Below, piece by piece: positions 9,621 to 18,043 of a stretch of DNA of 64,000 nt. A program made the position numbers and the translations under genes. Each line of letters begins with the position of its first letter. The first letter of the stretch is position 1. The notes under the pieces are model-generated. The model made no database searches. It was not told the DNA's origin and saw only the letters and a program-made list of their open reading frames with translations. The DNA is from Actinomadura sp. CNU-125 (lineage in GTDB: Bacteria; Actinomycetota; Actinomycetes; Streptosporangiales; Streptosporangiaceae): the NCBI RefSeq assembly GCF_001942465.1, contig NZ_MKJY01000603.1:1-64000 (forward strand). The letters run 5' to 3'.

Positions 9621-10060
9621 TCGGAGTGCGTTTCCACGTCGCCGTCGACGGACTTCGCCTGGAAGACGTCCCCGTCGACGGTCGACCCGCGCACCGAGAG
9701 CCCGCCCGCCGCCGTGCCGTCCGCCGGCTCCGGGACGTCCCGCGGCGCGCGGCCGTCGGCCGGGCGCGAACCGCCCAGCCGGACGCTCCCGCCGACCCGG
9801 TCGACCTGGGCGACCGACCCGCCGACGGCCGAACCGTGCACCGTGACGCCGTCCGCGTTCGTCCCGTCCGGGTTCGTCCCGCCGCCGCGGAGCGCACCCG
9901 TCACGGTCAGCCCGAGACCGGCGAGCGCGGCCAGCGCCGCGAGGACGCTGCCCAGTTTGTCGGCGTCGTCGAGGCCAAGCGCGAAAAAGAGCCCCCCGAC
10001 CCCCAGCACGATCACGCCCGTCACCACGAGAACGGCCCGCGACCCGACGACTCGACGCAT
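9617..10060 (-). CDS. Small two-helix membrane protein with two copies of the NACHT-partner motif
   Basis: 147 aa, no known family recognised. Residues 9-30 and about 36-58 are hydrophobic helices separated by a short DDADK loop. The rest is a hydrophilic tail carrying two aligned copies of one motif: residues 74-93 (VHGSAVGGSVAQVDRVGGSV) and 123-142 (VRGSTVDGDVFQAKSVDGDV). Valines, glycines and the central Gln fall at identical offsets, and the same pattern occurs at residues 10-29 of the NACHT protein. The stop overlaps the NACHT start by 4 bp. Homotypic, possibly RHIM/amyloid-type pairing of effector and sensor is a hypothesis. The ATG at 10060 is chosen because the first helix begins right after it. 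Confidence 0.72.
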   Translation of the reverse strand: MRRVVGSRAVLVVTGVIVLGVGGLFFALGLDDADKLGSVLAALAALAGLGLTVTGALRGGGTNPDGTNADGVTVHGSAVGGSVAQVDRVGGSVRLGGSRPADGRAPRDVPEPADGTAAGGLSVRGSTVDGDVFQAKSVDGDVETHSE

Positions 10061-10244
10061 CCGAGGTCCCCAATCTGCAAGGCCCTCAAGATACAACCCC
10101 GTGCCGCGGTGAACGATCGAGACCGTAATGGCCGAAAACCCCGCAACGTGACGCCGAAAAGGAACACCGGTAAAGCCGCGATCGGCCGCCCGCGAGACCC
10201 GCACCGCCGGAATTACCGCTCCTCGGGTGCGGCAGAATGGAGAG

Positions 10245-10847
10245 GTGCCGAGGACGGTGGACAAGCAGGCCCGCCGCCGCGACGTCGCGGACGCCCTGTT
10301 CCGCATCGCCGCGCGGGAAGGGCTGGACGGCGTCAGCATGCGGACGGTCGCGACCGAGGCGGGTTTCTCGCTCGGCGCGGTGCAGCGCTACTTCCAGACC
10401 AAGGACGAGATGCTGCGGTTCGCGTTCGAGCAGGCGGCGGACGCCGCGCGGGCGCGGCTCGCCGCGATCCGGGCCGCGCCCGAGGGCGGGGCGTTCCCCG
10501 ACGAACTGCGCCGCGCGATGCTCGGATATCTCCCGGCCGACGAGAGCCGGCTCGCCGAGGCCCGCATCTGGGCGGCGTTCCACGCCGAGGCGGCCGTCCG
10601 GCCCGCGTTCGCCGACGCCCTCAACGAACTCGACGCCGAGGCCCGCGCGAACCTGCGGGCCGCGATCGCCGCCGCGCAGGAGACCGACGAGCTGCCGTCC
10701 GGCCGCCGCCCCGACGAACTGGCCGAGCTGATCCTCGTCCTGCTCGACGGCCTGTGGTGGAGCGCGGTCCGCCGCCCGCCCGGCACCCCGCTGACCGCCC
10801 AGCGCGGCGTCATCGACACGGCGATCGCGATGCTCACCGCGTCCTGA
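10245..10847 (+). CDS. TetR/AcrR family regulator
   Basis: About 200 aa. The N-terminal TetR HTH includes FRIAAREGLDGVSMRTVATEAGFSLGAVQRYFQTKDEML, with a C-terminal ligand-binding helix bundle. The start is uncertain: GTG 10245 (VPRTVDKQ) directly follows GGAGAG, while GTG 10257 has better spacing and GTG 10227 has none. It is divergent from the NACHT/membrane pair, so it may control that pair, itself, or hpnB. Its last 14 bp overlap the convergent hpnB gene. Confidence 0.85.
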   Translation: MPRTVDKQARRRDVADALFRIAAREGLDGVSMRTVATEAGFSLGAVQRYFQTKDEMLRFAFEQAADAARARLAAIRAAPEGGAFPDELRRAMLGYLPADESRLAEARIWAAFHAEAAVRPAFADALNELDAEARANLRAAIAAAQETDELPSGRRPDELAELILVLLDGLWWSAVRRPPGTPLTAQRGVIDTAIAMLTAS

Positions 10848-11994
10848 CGGCGACGCGCCCCTTCCAGACGCCGCCGCGCCCGCCGTGGTGCCTGCGCGCC
10901 GAGTCGACCGTCATTGCCGTGTACGCCAGCGCGATCAGCGGCAGGGCCGGGGCGCGCAGCGGCGACAGCCGGTAGTGGCGCAGCATCGGCGCGAACGTGC
11001 CCGCCATGATCGTCCAGGCGGCCAGTCCGGGGACGGCCGCCGCGGGATCGCCCGCGACGGCCCCGGCCACCGCCGCGGCGGGCGGCACCGCGAACAGCAG
11101 CACCAGCCCGAGCACCGTGCCCGCCAGCAGCACGGGGGAGTAGCGGAGCTGGTCGTAGGCGCTGCGCGCGACCATGGCCCACAGGTCGCCCGGACGCGGA
11201 TACGGGCGGCGGCTGACGACGTCGCGGTCCAGGTCCAGGCGGCACCGGCCGCCCGCCCGCTTGATCAGCCGCCCCAGCGCCACGTCGTCGATCAGCGCGC
11301 CCCGGATCGCCGCGAGCCCGCCCGCCCGGGCCAGCACGCCGCGGCGCCCCAGCATGCAGCCGCCCGCCGCGGCCGCCGTGCGCGCCCCCGGACGGCCCAC
11401 GCGCCGGAACGGGTACAGCAGCGCGAAGAAATACACGAACGCCGGGACGAGCGCCCGCTCCCACACCGTGCCGGTGCCGAGCGTCGCCATCCGCGACACC
11501 AGGTCGAGCTCGCCGCCCGCGGTCCGCACGAGCCGCGCGACGGTCCCCGGCGCGTACGCGATGTCGGCGTCGGTGAACAGGACGAACTCCGGTCCGCCCG
11601 CCGCGCGGACGCCCTCCCGCATCGCCCACACCTTGCCCGCCCAGCCGTCCGGACGCTCCGCCGCCCGCACCACGCGCAGCCGCACCGCCCGCGGCCGCAC
11701 CGCCGTGCCGTCCGCGAGCCGCCGCGCCGTGTCCGCCGTCCCGTCGGTGCTCCCGTCGTCGACCAGCACGACCTCGAACCGTCCCGGATACTCCTGCGCG
11801 AGCAGGCTCGGCAGCGTCTCCGGCAGCACCGCCGCCTCGTCGCGCGCGGGCACGACCGCCACCACATCCGGCCACACGCGCGGTTCCGCGCCCGCCGGGG
11901 GCGCGCCCCCGGTCCGCCAGAACCCGCCGTGACCCGCGGCGAGATACACCCACCCCGCGAGCGCCGCCGACGCGAGAACGTCCAGGACCACCAC
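10834..11994 (-). CDS. hpnB: Hopanoid-associated glycosyltransferase HpnB
   Basis: Family 2 glycosyltransferase, 386 aa, of the hopene-associated HpnB type. An N-terminal helix ends in YLAAGHGGFWR. The GT-A core has DVVAVVPARDEA, VVLVDDGSTDGT, the metal-binding FTDADIAY and a late GALIDDVALG acid. Three or four C-terminal membrane helices follow. The start is GTG 11994 (or 11991). The longer frame to 12051 is rejected because a terminator hairpin (12033-12059) lies inside it and HpnB proteins begin at the first helix. It sits about 8.7 kb from hpnCDE, on the same strand. The acceptor is inferred from the family name, not shown. Confidence 0.82.
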   Translation of the reverse strand: MVVLDVLASAALAGWVYLAAGHGGFWRTGGAPPAGAEPRVWPDVVAVVPARDEAAVLPETLPSLLAQEYPGRFEVVLVDDGSTDGTADTARRLADGTAVRPRAVRLRVVRAAERPDGWAGKVWAMREGVRAAGGPEFVLFTDADIAYAPGTVARLVRTAGGELDLVSRMATLGTGTVWERALVPAFVYFFALLYPFRRVGRPGARTAAAAGGCMLGRRGVLARAGGLAAIRGALIDDVALGRLIKRAGGRCRLDLDRDVVSRRPYPRPGDLWAMVARSAYDQLRYSPVLLAGTVLGLVLLFAVPPAAAVAGAVAGDPAAAVPGLAAWTIMAGTFAPMLRHYRLSPLRAPALPLIALAYTAMTVDSARRHHGGRGGVWKGRVAVRTR

Positions 11995-12032
11995 CTTCGC
12001 AGCCTCGCACGCCGAACCCGCCCGACCAAGAA

Positions 12033-12059
12033 CCCCGAGCGCGGCCGACACGCTCGGGG
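12033..12059 (-). terminator. Hairpin terminator of the cupin gene
   Basis: Inverted repeat CCCCGAGCG / CGCTCGGGG with a 9-nt loop, just past the cupin stop at 12062. It falls in the longest possible hpnB frame and therefore argues for the shorter hpnB start. Confidence 0.75.
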
Positions 12060-12061
12060 GG

Positions 12062-12460
12062 TCAGGCCGGGGGGAGGGGACGGCCGGTGGTCGCGTCCAC
12101 GTGGGCGGGCAGGTCGTCGTGGCGGTCGCCGACGCTGAGGGTGCCGGACGGCTCGAACATCAGGATCGAGGCCCCGCCGGGCGCGGACGGGCGGTGCTCG
12201 ATCCCGCGCGGGACGACGAACACCGCGCCCTCCGGCAGGACGACCGTCCGTTCGGTCCCCGCCTCGCGCAGGGCGATCGAGAGTTCGCCGTCGAGGACGA
12301 GGAAGAACTCGTCGGTGTCGTCGTGGGCGTGCCAGACGTGGTCGCCGTGCACCTTCGCGATGCGGACGTCGTGGTCGTTCACCCGCGCGACGACGCGGGG
12401 GCTCCACAGGTCGTCGAAGGTGCGCAGGGCGGCGTGCAGGTCGATCGGGCGTTCGGTCAT
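12062..12460 (-). CDS. Cupin domain protein
   Basis: 132 aa single-domain cupin. The metal-binding motif 1 is visible as HVWHAHDDTDEFFLVLDGEL (His, His, Glu) at about residues 41-60, and motif 2 as VVPRGIEHRPSA, giving the usual 3-His/1-Glu site. The reaction cannot be predicted: cupins include isomerases, dioxygenases and sugar- or metabolite-binding proteins. The ATG start at 12460 is conserved in form (MTERPIDLHAALRTFDDLWSP). It is divergent from the AraC gene at 12513 with a 52-bp gap, so the AraC protein may regulate it. Confidence 0.85.
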   Translation of the reverse strand: MTERPIDLHAALRTFDDLWSPRVVARVNDHDVRIAKVHGDHVWHAHDDTDEFFLVLDGELSIALREAGTERTVVLPEGAVFVVPRGIEHRPSAPGGASILMFEPSGTLSVGDRHDDLPAHVDATTGRPLPPA

Positions 12461-12512
12461 GCGACCACCCTGCCGTCCGGACGGGCTCGCGCGTGAGTGC
12501 TAGAAATGGCGT

Positions 12513-13503
12513 ATGCCGCAAGGATCCTCGCATCGCGTGGCGATGATCGTCGACGCCGGGTCGAACCCGTTCGAGCTGGGCGTGGTCACCGAACTGTTCG
12601 GCCTGCGCCGGCCGGAGCTGGACCGGCCGTGGTACGACTTCACGCTCTGCGCCCCCGGCGGACGGGCGGTGATGCACGAGCGCTTCTTCGTGATGTCCGG
12701 CATCCCGGACCTGGACGCGTCGAACGCGCGGACACCGTGATCGTCCCCAACCGGCCGGACCCCGAGGCCGATCCCGCACCGGCGGTGCTGGCGGCCGTCC
12801 GCGGCGCCGCCGCCCGCGGCGCGCGCCTCGTCGGCCTGCGCACCTCGCGTTCGCGCTCGCCGCCGCCGGCGTCCTGGACGGCCGCCGCGCCACCACCCAC
12901 TGGCGCTGGGCCGGGCCGTTCCGCGAACGGTTCCCGGACGTGCGCCTCGAACCGGACGTCCTGTTCGTCGACGACGGCGACGTGCTGACGTCCGCGGGCA
13001 GCGCCGCCGCCCTCGACCTGTGCCTGCACCTGGTCCGCCGCGATCACGGCGCCGGGATCGCGAACGCGGTGAGCCGCCGGCTGGTGTTCGCCGGGCACCG
13101 CGACGGCGGCCAGCGGCAGTTCGTCGAACGGGCCTTGCCCGACGTCCCGGACGCCTCGCTCGCGCCCGTCCTGGCCTGGGCGCGCGAACGCCTCGACGGC
13201 CCGCTGACGGTCGCCGACCTGGCGGCCCGCGCGGGCACCAGCCCGGCGACCCTGCACCGCCGGTTCCGGGCCGAGCTCGGCACCACCCCGCTCGCCTGGC
13301 TCACCGCCGAACGGGTCGCCTTCGCCTGCCGCCTCATCGAACGCGGCGGGGCCGGCCTGGACGCGGTCGCGCGGGCGAGCGGCCTCGGCACGCCCGCGAA
13401 CCTGCGCGCCCTGATGCGGCGCCACACCGGACTCGCCCCGTCCGCGTACCGGGCGAGGTTCGCGCGGCCCGGCCCGGGTCAGCCCGCGCGGTCGCCGAGG
13501 TAG
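12513..13503 (+). pseudogene. GlxA-type AraC family regulator (DJ-1/PfpI plus AraC HTH), two frameshifts
   Basis: The three reading frames join into one protein of about 330 aa. A DJ-1/PfpI amidase-like domain comes first (VAMIVDAGSNPFELGVVTELFG), then VERADTVIVPN, then AFALAAAGVLDGRRATTHW. A C-terminal double HTH follows (LTVADLAARAGTSPATLHRRF and ASGLGTPANLRALMRRHTG). One base is missing near 12722 (between DLDA and VERAD) and one near 12848 (before AFALAAAG). Both sites are GC-rich doublets. The 3' end overlaps the convergent TetR gene by 25 bp. GlxA-type regulators normally activate neighbouring metabolic genes; the divergent cupin is the obvious candidate. Confidence 0.8.
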
Positions 13504-14252
13504 GACGCGAAGCCGTCGTGCAGGCGGCCCAGGCCGAACTCGAAGAGCTGCTCGTAGGACCAGTCGAAGGTGTTCTCGTCGAGCGCCGCCATGGTCGGGA
13601 ACCGGCCGCTGAGCACCGCCTTCTCCAGGGTGGGCGCCTGCGCGGCCCAGAAGTCCTCGCCGCTGAGGCCGGTCCGTTCCACGGCGCGCCGCTCGTTGAG
13701 GTGGCTGCGCGCCGTGCCCTCCACGTAGTCGCTCTGCACGCCGACCATCATCATCAGCGACCGGCCGCCGACGCCGAGGGGCCGGAGCCTGCCGAGGACG
13801 CGGTCGAGGCCGCGCAGCGAGTTGGGCCCGAGGATCGTGCGGCTCTGGTCGACGAACGGGTACCAGGGGTGGTCCATGCACATCCGCCATTTGCGGTGGG
13901 CTTCGGCCTCCAGCACCGCCCGCCAGCCCCGCTCGTCCTCCTCGTTCTCTTCGTCTTCGGGTTCGTACTCGCCGATGACGTGATCGATCATGAGGTCCAG
14001 CAGCTCGCCCTTGCCGGGGACGTAGCGGTAGAGCGACATCGTGCCGACGCCGAGGCGCTTCGCGATGGCTCGCATGGTGAGCGCCTCGATCCCTTCCGTG
14101 CGCGCGAGTTCGTCGGCGGTCGCCACGGCCGCGGTGACGATCGCGTCGAGGGTGAGGGCGGGCGGACGTCCGCGGGCGGGCCGGGCGAGGTCGCCCCACA
14201 GCAGCTTGAGGCTCCGCTGGGGGTCGCGCCGGTCGCCGTGCTCGGTCGTCAT
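13479..14252 (-). CDS. TetR family regulator with TetR_C domain, divergent from the ABC exporter
   Basis: 257 aa. The HTH (TMRAIAKRLGVGTMSLYRYVPGKGELLDLMIDH) is followed by a TetR_C-type ligand domain, the group seen in regulators of drug exporters. The ATG at 14252 is chosen because GGAGAGCAGGAC precedes it and the frame upstream is operator DNA. It is transcribed divergently from the DrrAB-type exporter, with a 42-bp inverted repeat over the shared promoter. The expected role is a ligand-released repressor of the exporter. An unusual acidic loop EPEDEENEEDERG lies after the HTH. Confidence 0.9.
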   Translation of the reverse strand: MTTEHGDRRDPQRSLKLLWGDLARPARGRPPALTLDAIVTAAVATADELARTEGIEALTMRAIAKRLGVGTMSLYRYVPGKGELLDLMIDHVIGEYEPEDEENEEDERGWRAVLEAEAHRKWRMCMDHPWYPFVDQSRTILGPNSLRGLDRVLGRLRPLGVGGRSLMMMVGVQSDYVEGTARSHLNERRAVERTGLSGEDFWAAQAPTLEKAVLSGRFPTMAALDENTFDWSYEQLFEFGLGRLHDGFASYLGDRAG

Positions 14253-14341
14253 CGCCTGTCCTGCTCTCCCGTGTGCCGGTGGTGCGGAATCCGACGCTAT
14301 ACCTGCCGGTCGCACGGCGATCGCGTTGCGTCCCGGACGAG

Positions 14342-14383
14342 TTTGCGTATGCTGTACGTTAATGAGCGTACGTCATACGCAAA
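14342..14383. promoter_or_regulatory. Operator for the TetR/ABC exporter pair
   Basis: Arms 14342-14360 and 14365-14383 (TTTGCGTATG and GTACG cores) match at 16 of 19 positions around a 4-nt spacer. The element ends 3 bp before the AGGAGG of the ABC gene. A possible promoter, TTGCGT (14326-14331), 16 bp, TATGCT (14348-14353), would be occluded by a bound repressor. Confidence 0.8.
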
Positions 14384-14395
14384 GTAGGAGGCGAC

Positions 14396-15385
14396 ATGCC
14401 GGAGCACGCGATCCGCTGCGAGGGGATCCGCAAGCGCTACGGGGACCATCACGCGCTCGGCGGCTTCGACCTCACGGTCCCGGCGGGCACCGTCTACGGG
14501 CTGCTGGGCCCGAACGGCGCGGGCAAGACCACGGCCGTGCGCGTCCTGACCACGCTCGTCCGGCCGGACGGCGGACGGGCGGAGGTCGCGGGCGTCGACG
14601 TCGCCGCGCGCCCCCGGCAGGTGCGCCGCCGGATCGGGCTGGCGGGCCAGCACGCCGCGCTCGACGAGGTGCTGACCGGACGGCAGAACCTGCGCATGTT
14701 CGGACGCCTGTTCCACCTGGGGCGCAGACGGGCGGCGGAACGGGCCGACGAGCTGCTGGAACGCTTCGACCTGGTCGAGGCCGCCGACAAGGGGATCAAG
14801 GAGTACAGCGGCGGGATGCGCCGCCGCCTCGACCTCGCCGCCGCGATGATCCTCGCGCCGGACGTCCTGTTCCTCGACGAGCCGACCACCGGGCTCGACC
14901 CGCGCGGCCGCAACGAGGTCTGGAACTCCGTGCGGTCGCTGGTCGAACAGGGCACGACCGTCCTGCTGACCACGCAGTACCTCGATGAGGCCGACCGGCT
15001 CGCCGGGCGCATCGCCGTCCTCGACCGCGGCCGCGTCATCGCCGACGACACACCGGACGAGCTGAAGCGGCTGGCGGGCGCCGACCGGATCGAGGTCGTC
15101 GTGCGCGACCCCGCGACCCTGCCCGCCACGGCGGCCGTCATCGCCCGCGTCACGTCCACCGAGCCGCGCACCGACGCGGCGGCGGCGCGGGTGCACGCGC
15201 CGGTCACCGACGGGGTGGCCGCGCTGACCGAGATCGCCCGCACCCTGCGGGACGACGGCGTCGCCGTGGCCGACATCGGGCTGCGGCGCCCGACGCTGGA
15301 CGAGGTGTTCCTGCGGCTCACCGGCCACCGGGCCGACGACGACACGGCCGGCGAGGCCGCCGAGAAGGAAGGGGCGGGGGCATGA
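14396..15385 (+). CDS. DrrA-type ABC exporter ATPase
   Basis: ATP-binding subunit of a daunorubicin-resistance-like exporter, 329 aa. Walker A GPNGAGKT is at 38-45, the Q-loop at [15 protein letters not shown], the signature YSGGMRRR around 137-144 and Walker B LFLDEP at 158-163. The C-terminal DrrA extension (to [15 protein letters not shown]) is present. AGGAGG lies 4 nt before the ATG. The stop overlaps the permease start by 4 bp (ATGA). The substrate is unknown; a hydrophobic drug or lipid is usual for the family. Probably repressed by the divergent TetR. Confidence 0.93.
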   Translation: MPEHAIRCEGIRKRYGDHHALGGFDLTVPAGTVYGLLGPNGAGKTTAVRVLTTLVRPDGGRAEVAGVDVAARPRQVRRRIGLAGQHAALDEVLTGRQNLRMFGRLFHLGRRRAAERADELLERFDLVEAADKGIKEYSGGMRRRLDLAAAMILAPDVLFLDEPTTGLDPRGRNEVWNSVRSLVEQGTTVLLTTQYLDEADRLAGRIAVLDRGRVIADDTPDELKRLAGADRIEVVVRDPATLPATAAVIARVTSTEPRTDAAAARVHAPVTDGVAALTEIARTLRDDGVAVADIGLRRPTLDEVFLRLTGHRADDDTAGEAAEKEGAGA

Positions 15386-16209
15386 GCGTTCCGAACCGGA
15401 CGGCCGAGGAGACCCTCGGCGACCGGCTCTACTGGGCCTTCGCGGACTGCTGGACGATCGTCCTGCGGGGCCTGACCCACTACGTGCGGCAGCCGAGCAA
15501 CATCGCCTGGCAGCTCGGCTTCCCGATCGTGTCCGTGCTGCTGTTCGGGTACGTGTTCGGCAGCGCGATGTCGGTCCCCGGCGGCGGCGACTACCGCGAG
15601 TTCCTCATGCCCGGCATGTTCGGGATGACGATGGCGATGGGGTTCATGAACACCGCGTACGCCGTCGTCTACGAGAGCGCGCGCGGCGTCACCGACCGGT
15701 TCCGGTCGATGCCGATGGCGCCGTCCGCCGTCGTCACCGGGCGGGGCGTCGGCGACCTGATCGGCGCGGGCCTCGACCTGCTCGTCCTGCTCCTGACGGC
15801 GCTGGCGATCGGCTGGCGCGCCGACGGCGGCCTGTTCGCGACGCTCGGCGCCTTCGGCCTGTTCCTGCTGCTGCGCTTCGGGCTGATCTGGGTCGGCGTC
15901 CTGCTGGGGCTGCTGACACCGAACGAGGAGGCCGCCGGGAGCCTGTTCGCGGTCGCGTTCCCGTTCGCGATGATCTCCAGCGCGTTCGTCGCGCCGTCCC
16001 TGATGCCGGACTGGCTGGGCACGATCGCGCTGTGGAACCCGGTCTCCTCGACGGTGACCGCGTCCCGCGAGCTGTTCGGCAACCCGGCCGCGATCGGCGA
16101 CACCTGGATCGAGCAGAACGCGCTGCTGATGGCGATCGTCTGGCCGATCGTCATCACGGCGGTCTTCCTGCCGCTGGCCGTCCGCCGTTACCGGAACCTG
16201 AGCCGCTAA
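15382..16209 (+). CDS. DrrB-type ABC-2 exporter permease
   Basis: ABC-2 family membrane subunit, 275 aa, with about six hydrophobic segments. It opens with the usual cytoplasmic helix ([18 protein letters not shown]) and ends with the family-typical [24 protein letters not shown] region and a last helix before RRYRNLSR. Coupled to the ATPase by the ATGA overlap. Together they form one exporter, probably a dimer of each subunit, in the plasma membrane. Confidence 0.92.
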   Translation: MSVPNRTAEETLGDRLYWAFADCWTIVLRGLTHYVRQPSNIAWQLGFPIVSVLLFGYVFGSAMSVPGGGDYREFLMPGMFGMTMAMGFMNTAYAVVYESARGVTDRFRSMPMAPSAVVTGRGVGDLIGAGLDLLVLLLTALAIGWRADGGLFATLGAFGLFLLLRFGLIWVGVLLGLLTPNEEAAGSLFAVAFPFAMISSAFVAPSLMPDWLGTIALWNPVSSTVTASRELFGNPAAIGDTWIEQNALLMAIVWPIVITAVFLPLAVRRYRNLSR

Positions 16210-16371
16210 GGCTTACTCGGCCGGACGCTTCGCACGGCCCTCGGGGCGTCCGGCGTACCGCGGCGGGCCCCGGCTGCGCCGCCCGGGGTACGGACGGTTG
16301 CGCCGAGCGTGGGACGACCGTCGCGGTGCCGGGTCCGCACGATGACTCCAACCCACCGGAAGGAGTCGACC

Positions 16372-17853
16372 ATGCGACCCTCACCGCTCGTCCTCACCGC
16401 CCTCCTCGTCCCGGCGCTGGCCCTGTCCGGCGACGCCGCGGCCGCGGCCGCCGTCCCCGGCGCCGGTCACGGCCACGGCCACGGCCCGGAGCGGCTGTCC
16501 GGCCCGAGCCCGTTCGCGGGCTGCGAGCCGGGCGCGATCGACGGCAAGATGGCCGCCGGGGCCATCGAACCGGCACTGGCCGCCGACCCGGCCGACCCCC
16601 GCCGCCTGGCCGCCGTGTGGCCCCAGGACCACAACCGCGGCGCGGTCATCGCGCTCACCCGCGACGGCGGCCGGAGCTGGCGGCGGTCCGTCGTGCCCGG
16701 CCTCACCCGCTGCTCCGGCGGGCGCTTCGACCATGTGGACGACCCCACGGTGACGTTCACCGGCGACGGCGCGCTGGTCGTGACGGGCGGGGTGTTCATG
16801 GACGACTACTCGGAGTCCGCGGCGCTGTCCGTCCGGTCCGGCGACGGCGGCCGGACGTGGGCGGCCCCGGTGGTCGTCGCGCAGGAGTCCGACTTCGACC
16901 AGGGCGGCGGCGTCTACGGCAGCGGCGCCGTCGCCGACCCCCGCGACCCGGACGTCCTGTACCTGGCGGGCGCGCGCTTCCCGGCGGAGGCCCGCACCCG
17001 CAACGAGGGGTGGGTCGCCCGCAGCGCCGACGGCGGACGGACCTGGTCGAAGCCCCGCGTGTCCGTGGCGTCCGCCGAGGGGAGCATGGTGACGGGGCAT
17101 CGGCCGGTCGTCCTGGACGACGGCACGCTGCTGGACTTCCACACGCACGTCCGGTTCGGCGGCGGGCCGGGGCTGAGCGACTACTCCGTGCAGGTCGTGC
17201 GGTCCACCGACGGCGGCGCGACCTGGTCGGAGCCGCGGCGGGTCGGCGACATGGAGACGACGGTCGTGATCCGCGACCCCGAATCGGGCGAGGACGTCTC
17301 GCACACCACCAGCATCCTGTCCGACGTCGCCGTCGACCGCCGCACCGGACGCCTGTACGCCGCCTGGCAGGACGCGCGGTTCGGCGGCGGCGCGTCCGAC
17401 GGCGTCGCCCTCGTCTCCTCCGCCGACGGCGGCCGGACCTGGTCGGAGCCGGTCAAGGTGAACCGGACGCCCGAGACCGTGCCGGTGCCGAACCGGCAGA
17501 CGTTCACCGTCTCGCTCGCGGTGGGGCACCGGGGGACCGTCGCGGTGTCGTACTCCGACTTCCGCCACAACGACGCGGCGGCCCCGCTGCGCACCGATCG
17601 CTGGCTGGCGACGTGCCGTCCCGCCCGGACGGTCCCGTGCACGGACGCGTCGGCGACGTGGCGGGAGACGCGGCTGACCGGGGAGTCCTTCGACATGCGC
17701 GAGGCGCCGCGCATCCCCGACGAGGCGAGCCCGCGCGGGTACTTCCTCGGCGAGCGGATGGGCCTGGTCGCGGCGGGCCGCACGTTCGCCGTCGCGTGGG
17801 CCGTGCCGGACGCGCCGGGCCGCGCCGCCGCGTTCGTCCGGACGGTGCGGTAG
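16372..17853 (+). CDS. Secreted sialidase-fold (BNR repeat) protein
   Basis: 493 aa. The ATG at 16372 follows GGAAGGAG and begins a Sec signal peptide (MRPSPLVLTALLVPALALSG, cleavage after the Ala run), then a His/Gly-rich stretch GAGHGHGHGHG. The body is a six-bladed beta propeller with five Asp boxes: TRDGGRSW, SGDGGRTW, SADGGRTW, STDGGATW and SADGGRTW. The family includes exo-sialidases and other glycan or non-enzymatic propellers. I could not assign the arginine triad with certainty, so substrate and activity are open. Codon use is like the neighbours. Confidence 0.82.
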   Translation: MRPSPLVLTALLVPALALSGDAAAAAAVPGAGHGHGHGPERLSGPSPFAGCEPGAIDGKMAAGAIEPALAADPADPRRLAAVWPQDHNRGAVIALTRDGGRSWRRSVVPGLTRCSGGRFDHVDDPTVTFTGDGALVVTGGVFMDDYSESAALSVRSGDGGRTWAAPVVVAQESDFDQGGGVYGSGAVADPRDPDVLYLAGARFPAEARTRNEGWVARSADGGRTWSKPRVSVASAEGSMVTGHRPVVLDDGTLLDFHTHVRFGGGPGLSDYSVQVVRSTDGGATWSEPRRVGDMETTVVIRDPESGEDVSHTTSILSDVAVDRRTGRLYAAWQDARFGGGASDGVALVSSADGGRTWSEPVKVNRTPETVPVPNRQTFTVSLAVGHRGTVAVSYSDFRHNDAAAPLRTDRWLATCRPARTVPCTDASATWRETRLTGESFDMREAPRIPDEASPRGYFLGERMGLVAAGRTFAVAWAVPDAPGRAAAFVRTVR

Positions 17854-18043
17854 CCGCCGAGGGCCGCCGGAGGCGAAGTGACCACCGGGTCATATGGGGC
17901 GGCGAGAATAATCCAATTCTAGTCTATTGCCGAACGACATTCTATGCAAAATTCGCTAAAGTCATAAGCGTCTAGTTACCGGGGGCGCCGTGGCCTCGCG
18001 CCCGGCGCGTCCGGTTGAAGGGCCCGGATCGGAGGAGGCGCCA
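17854..18043 (+). promoter_or_regulatory. AT-rich leader of the alcohol dehydrogenase gene
   Basis: The stretch 17890-17975 is far richer in A/T than its surroundings, as expected for a promoter in a 74% GC genome. A strong GGAGGAGG lies at 18031-18038, before the GTG at 18044. No clear operator or hairpin was seen. Confidence 0.5.

Noticed and set aside
11995-12051. Longer N-terminus for hpnB
   Set aside because: A terminator hairpin of the upstream cupin gene lies in it, and HpnB proteins start at the first helix.
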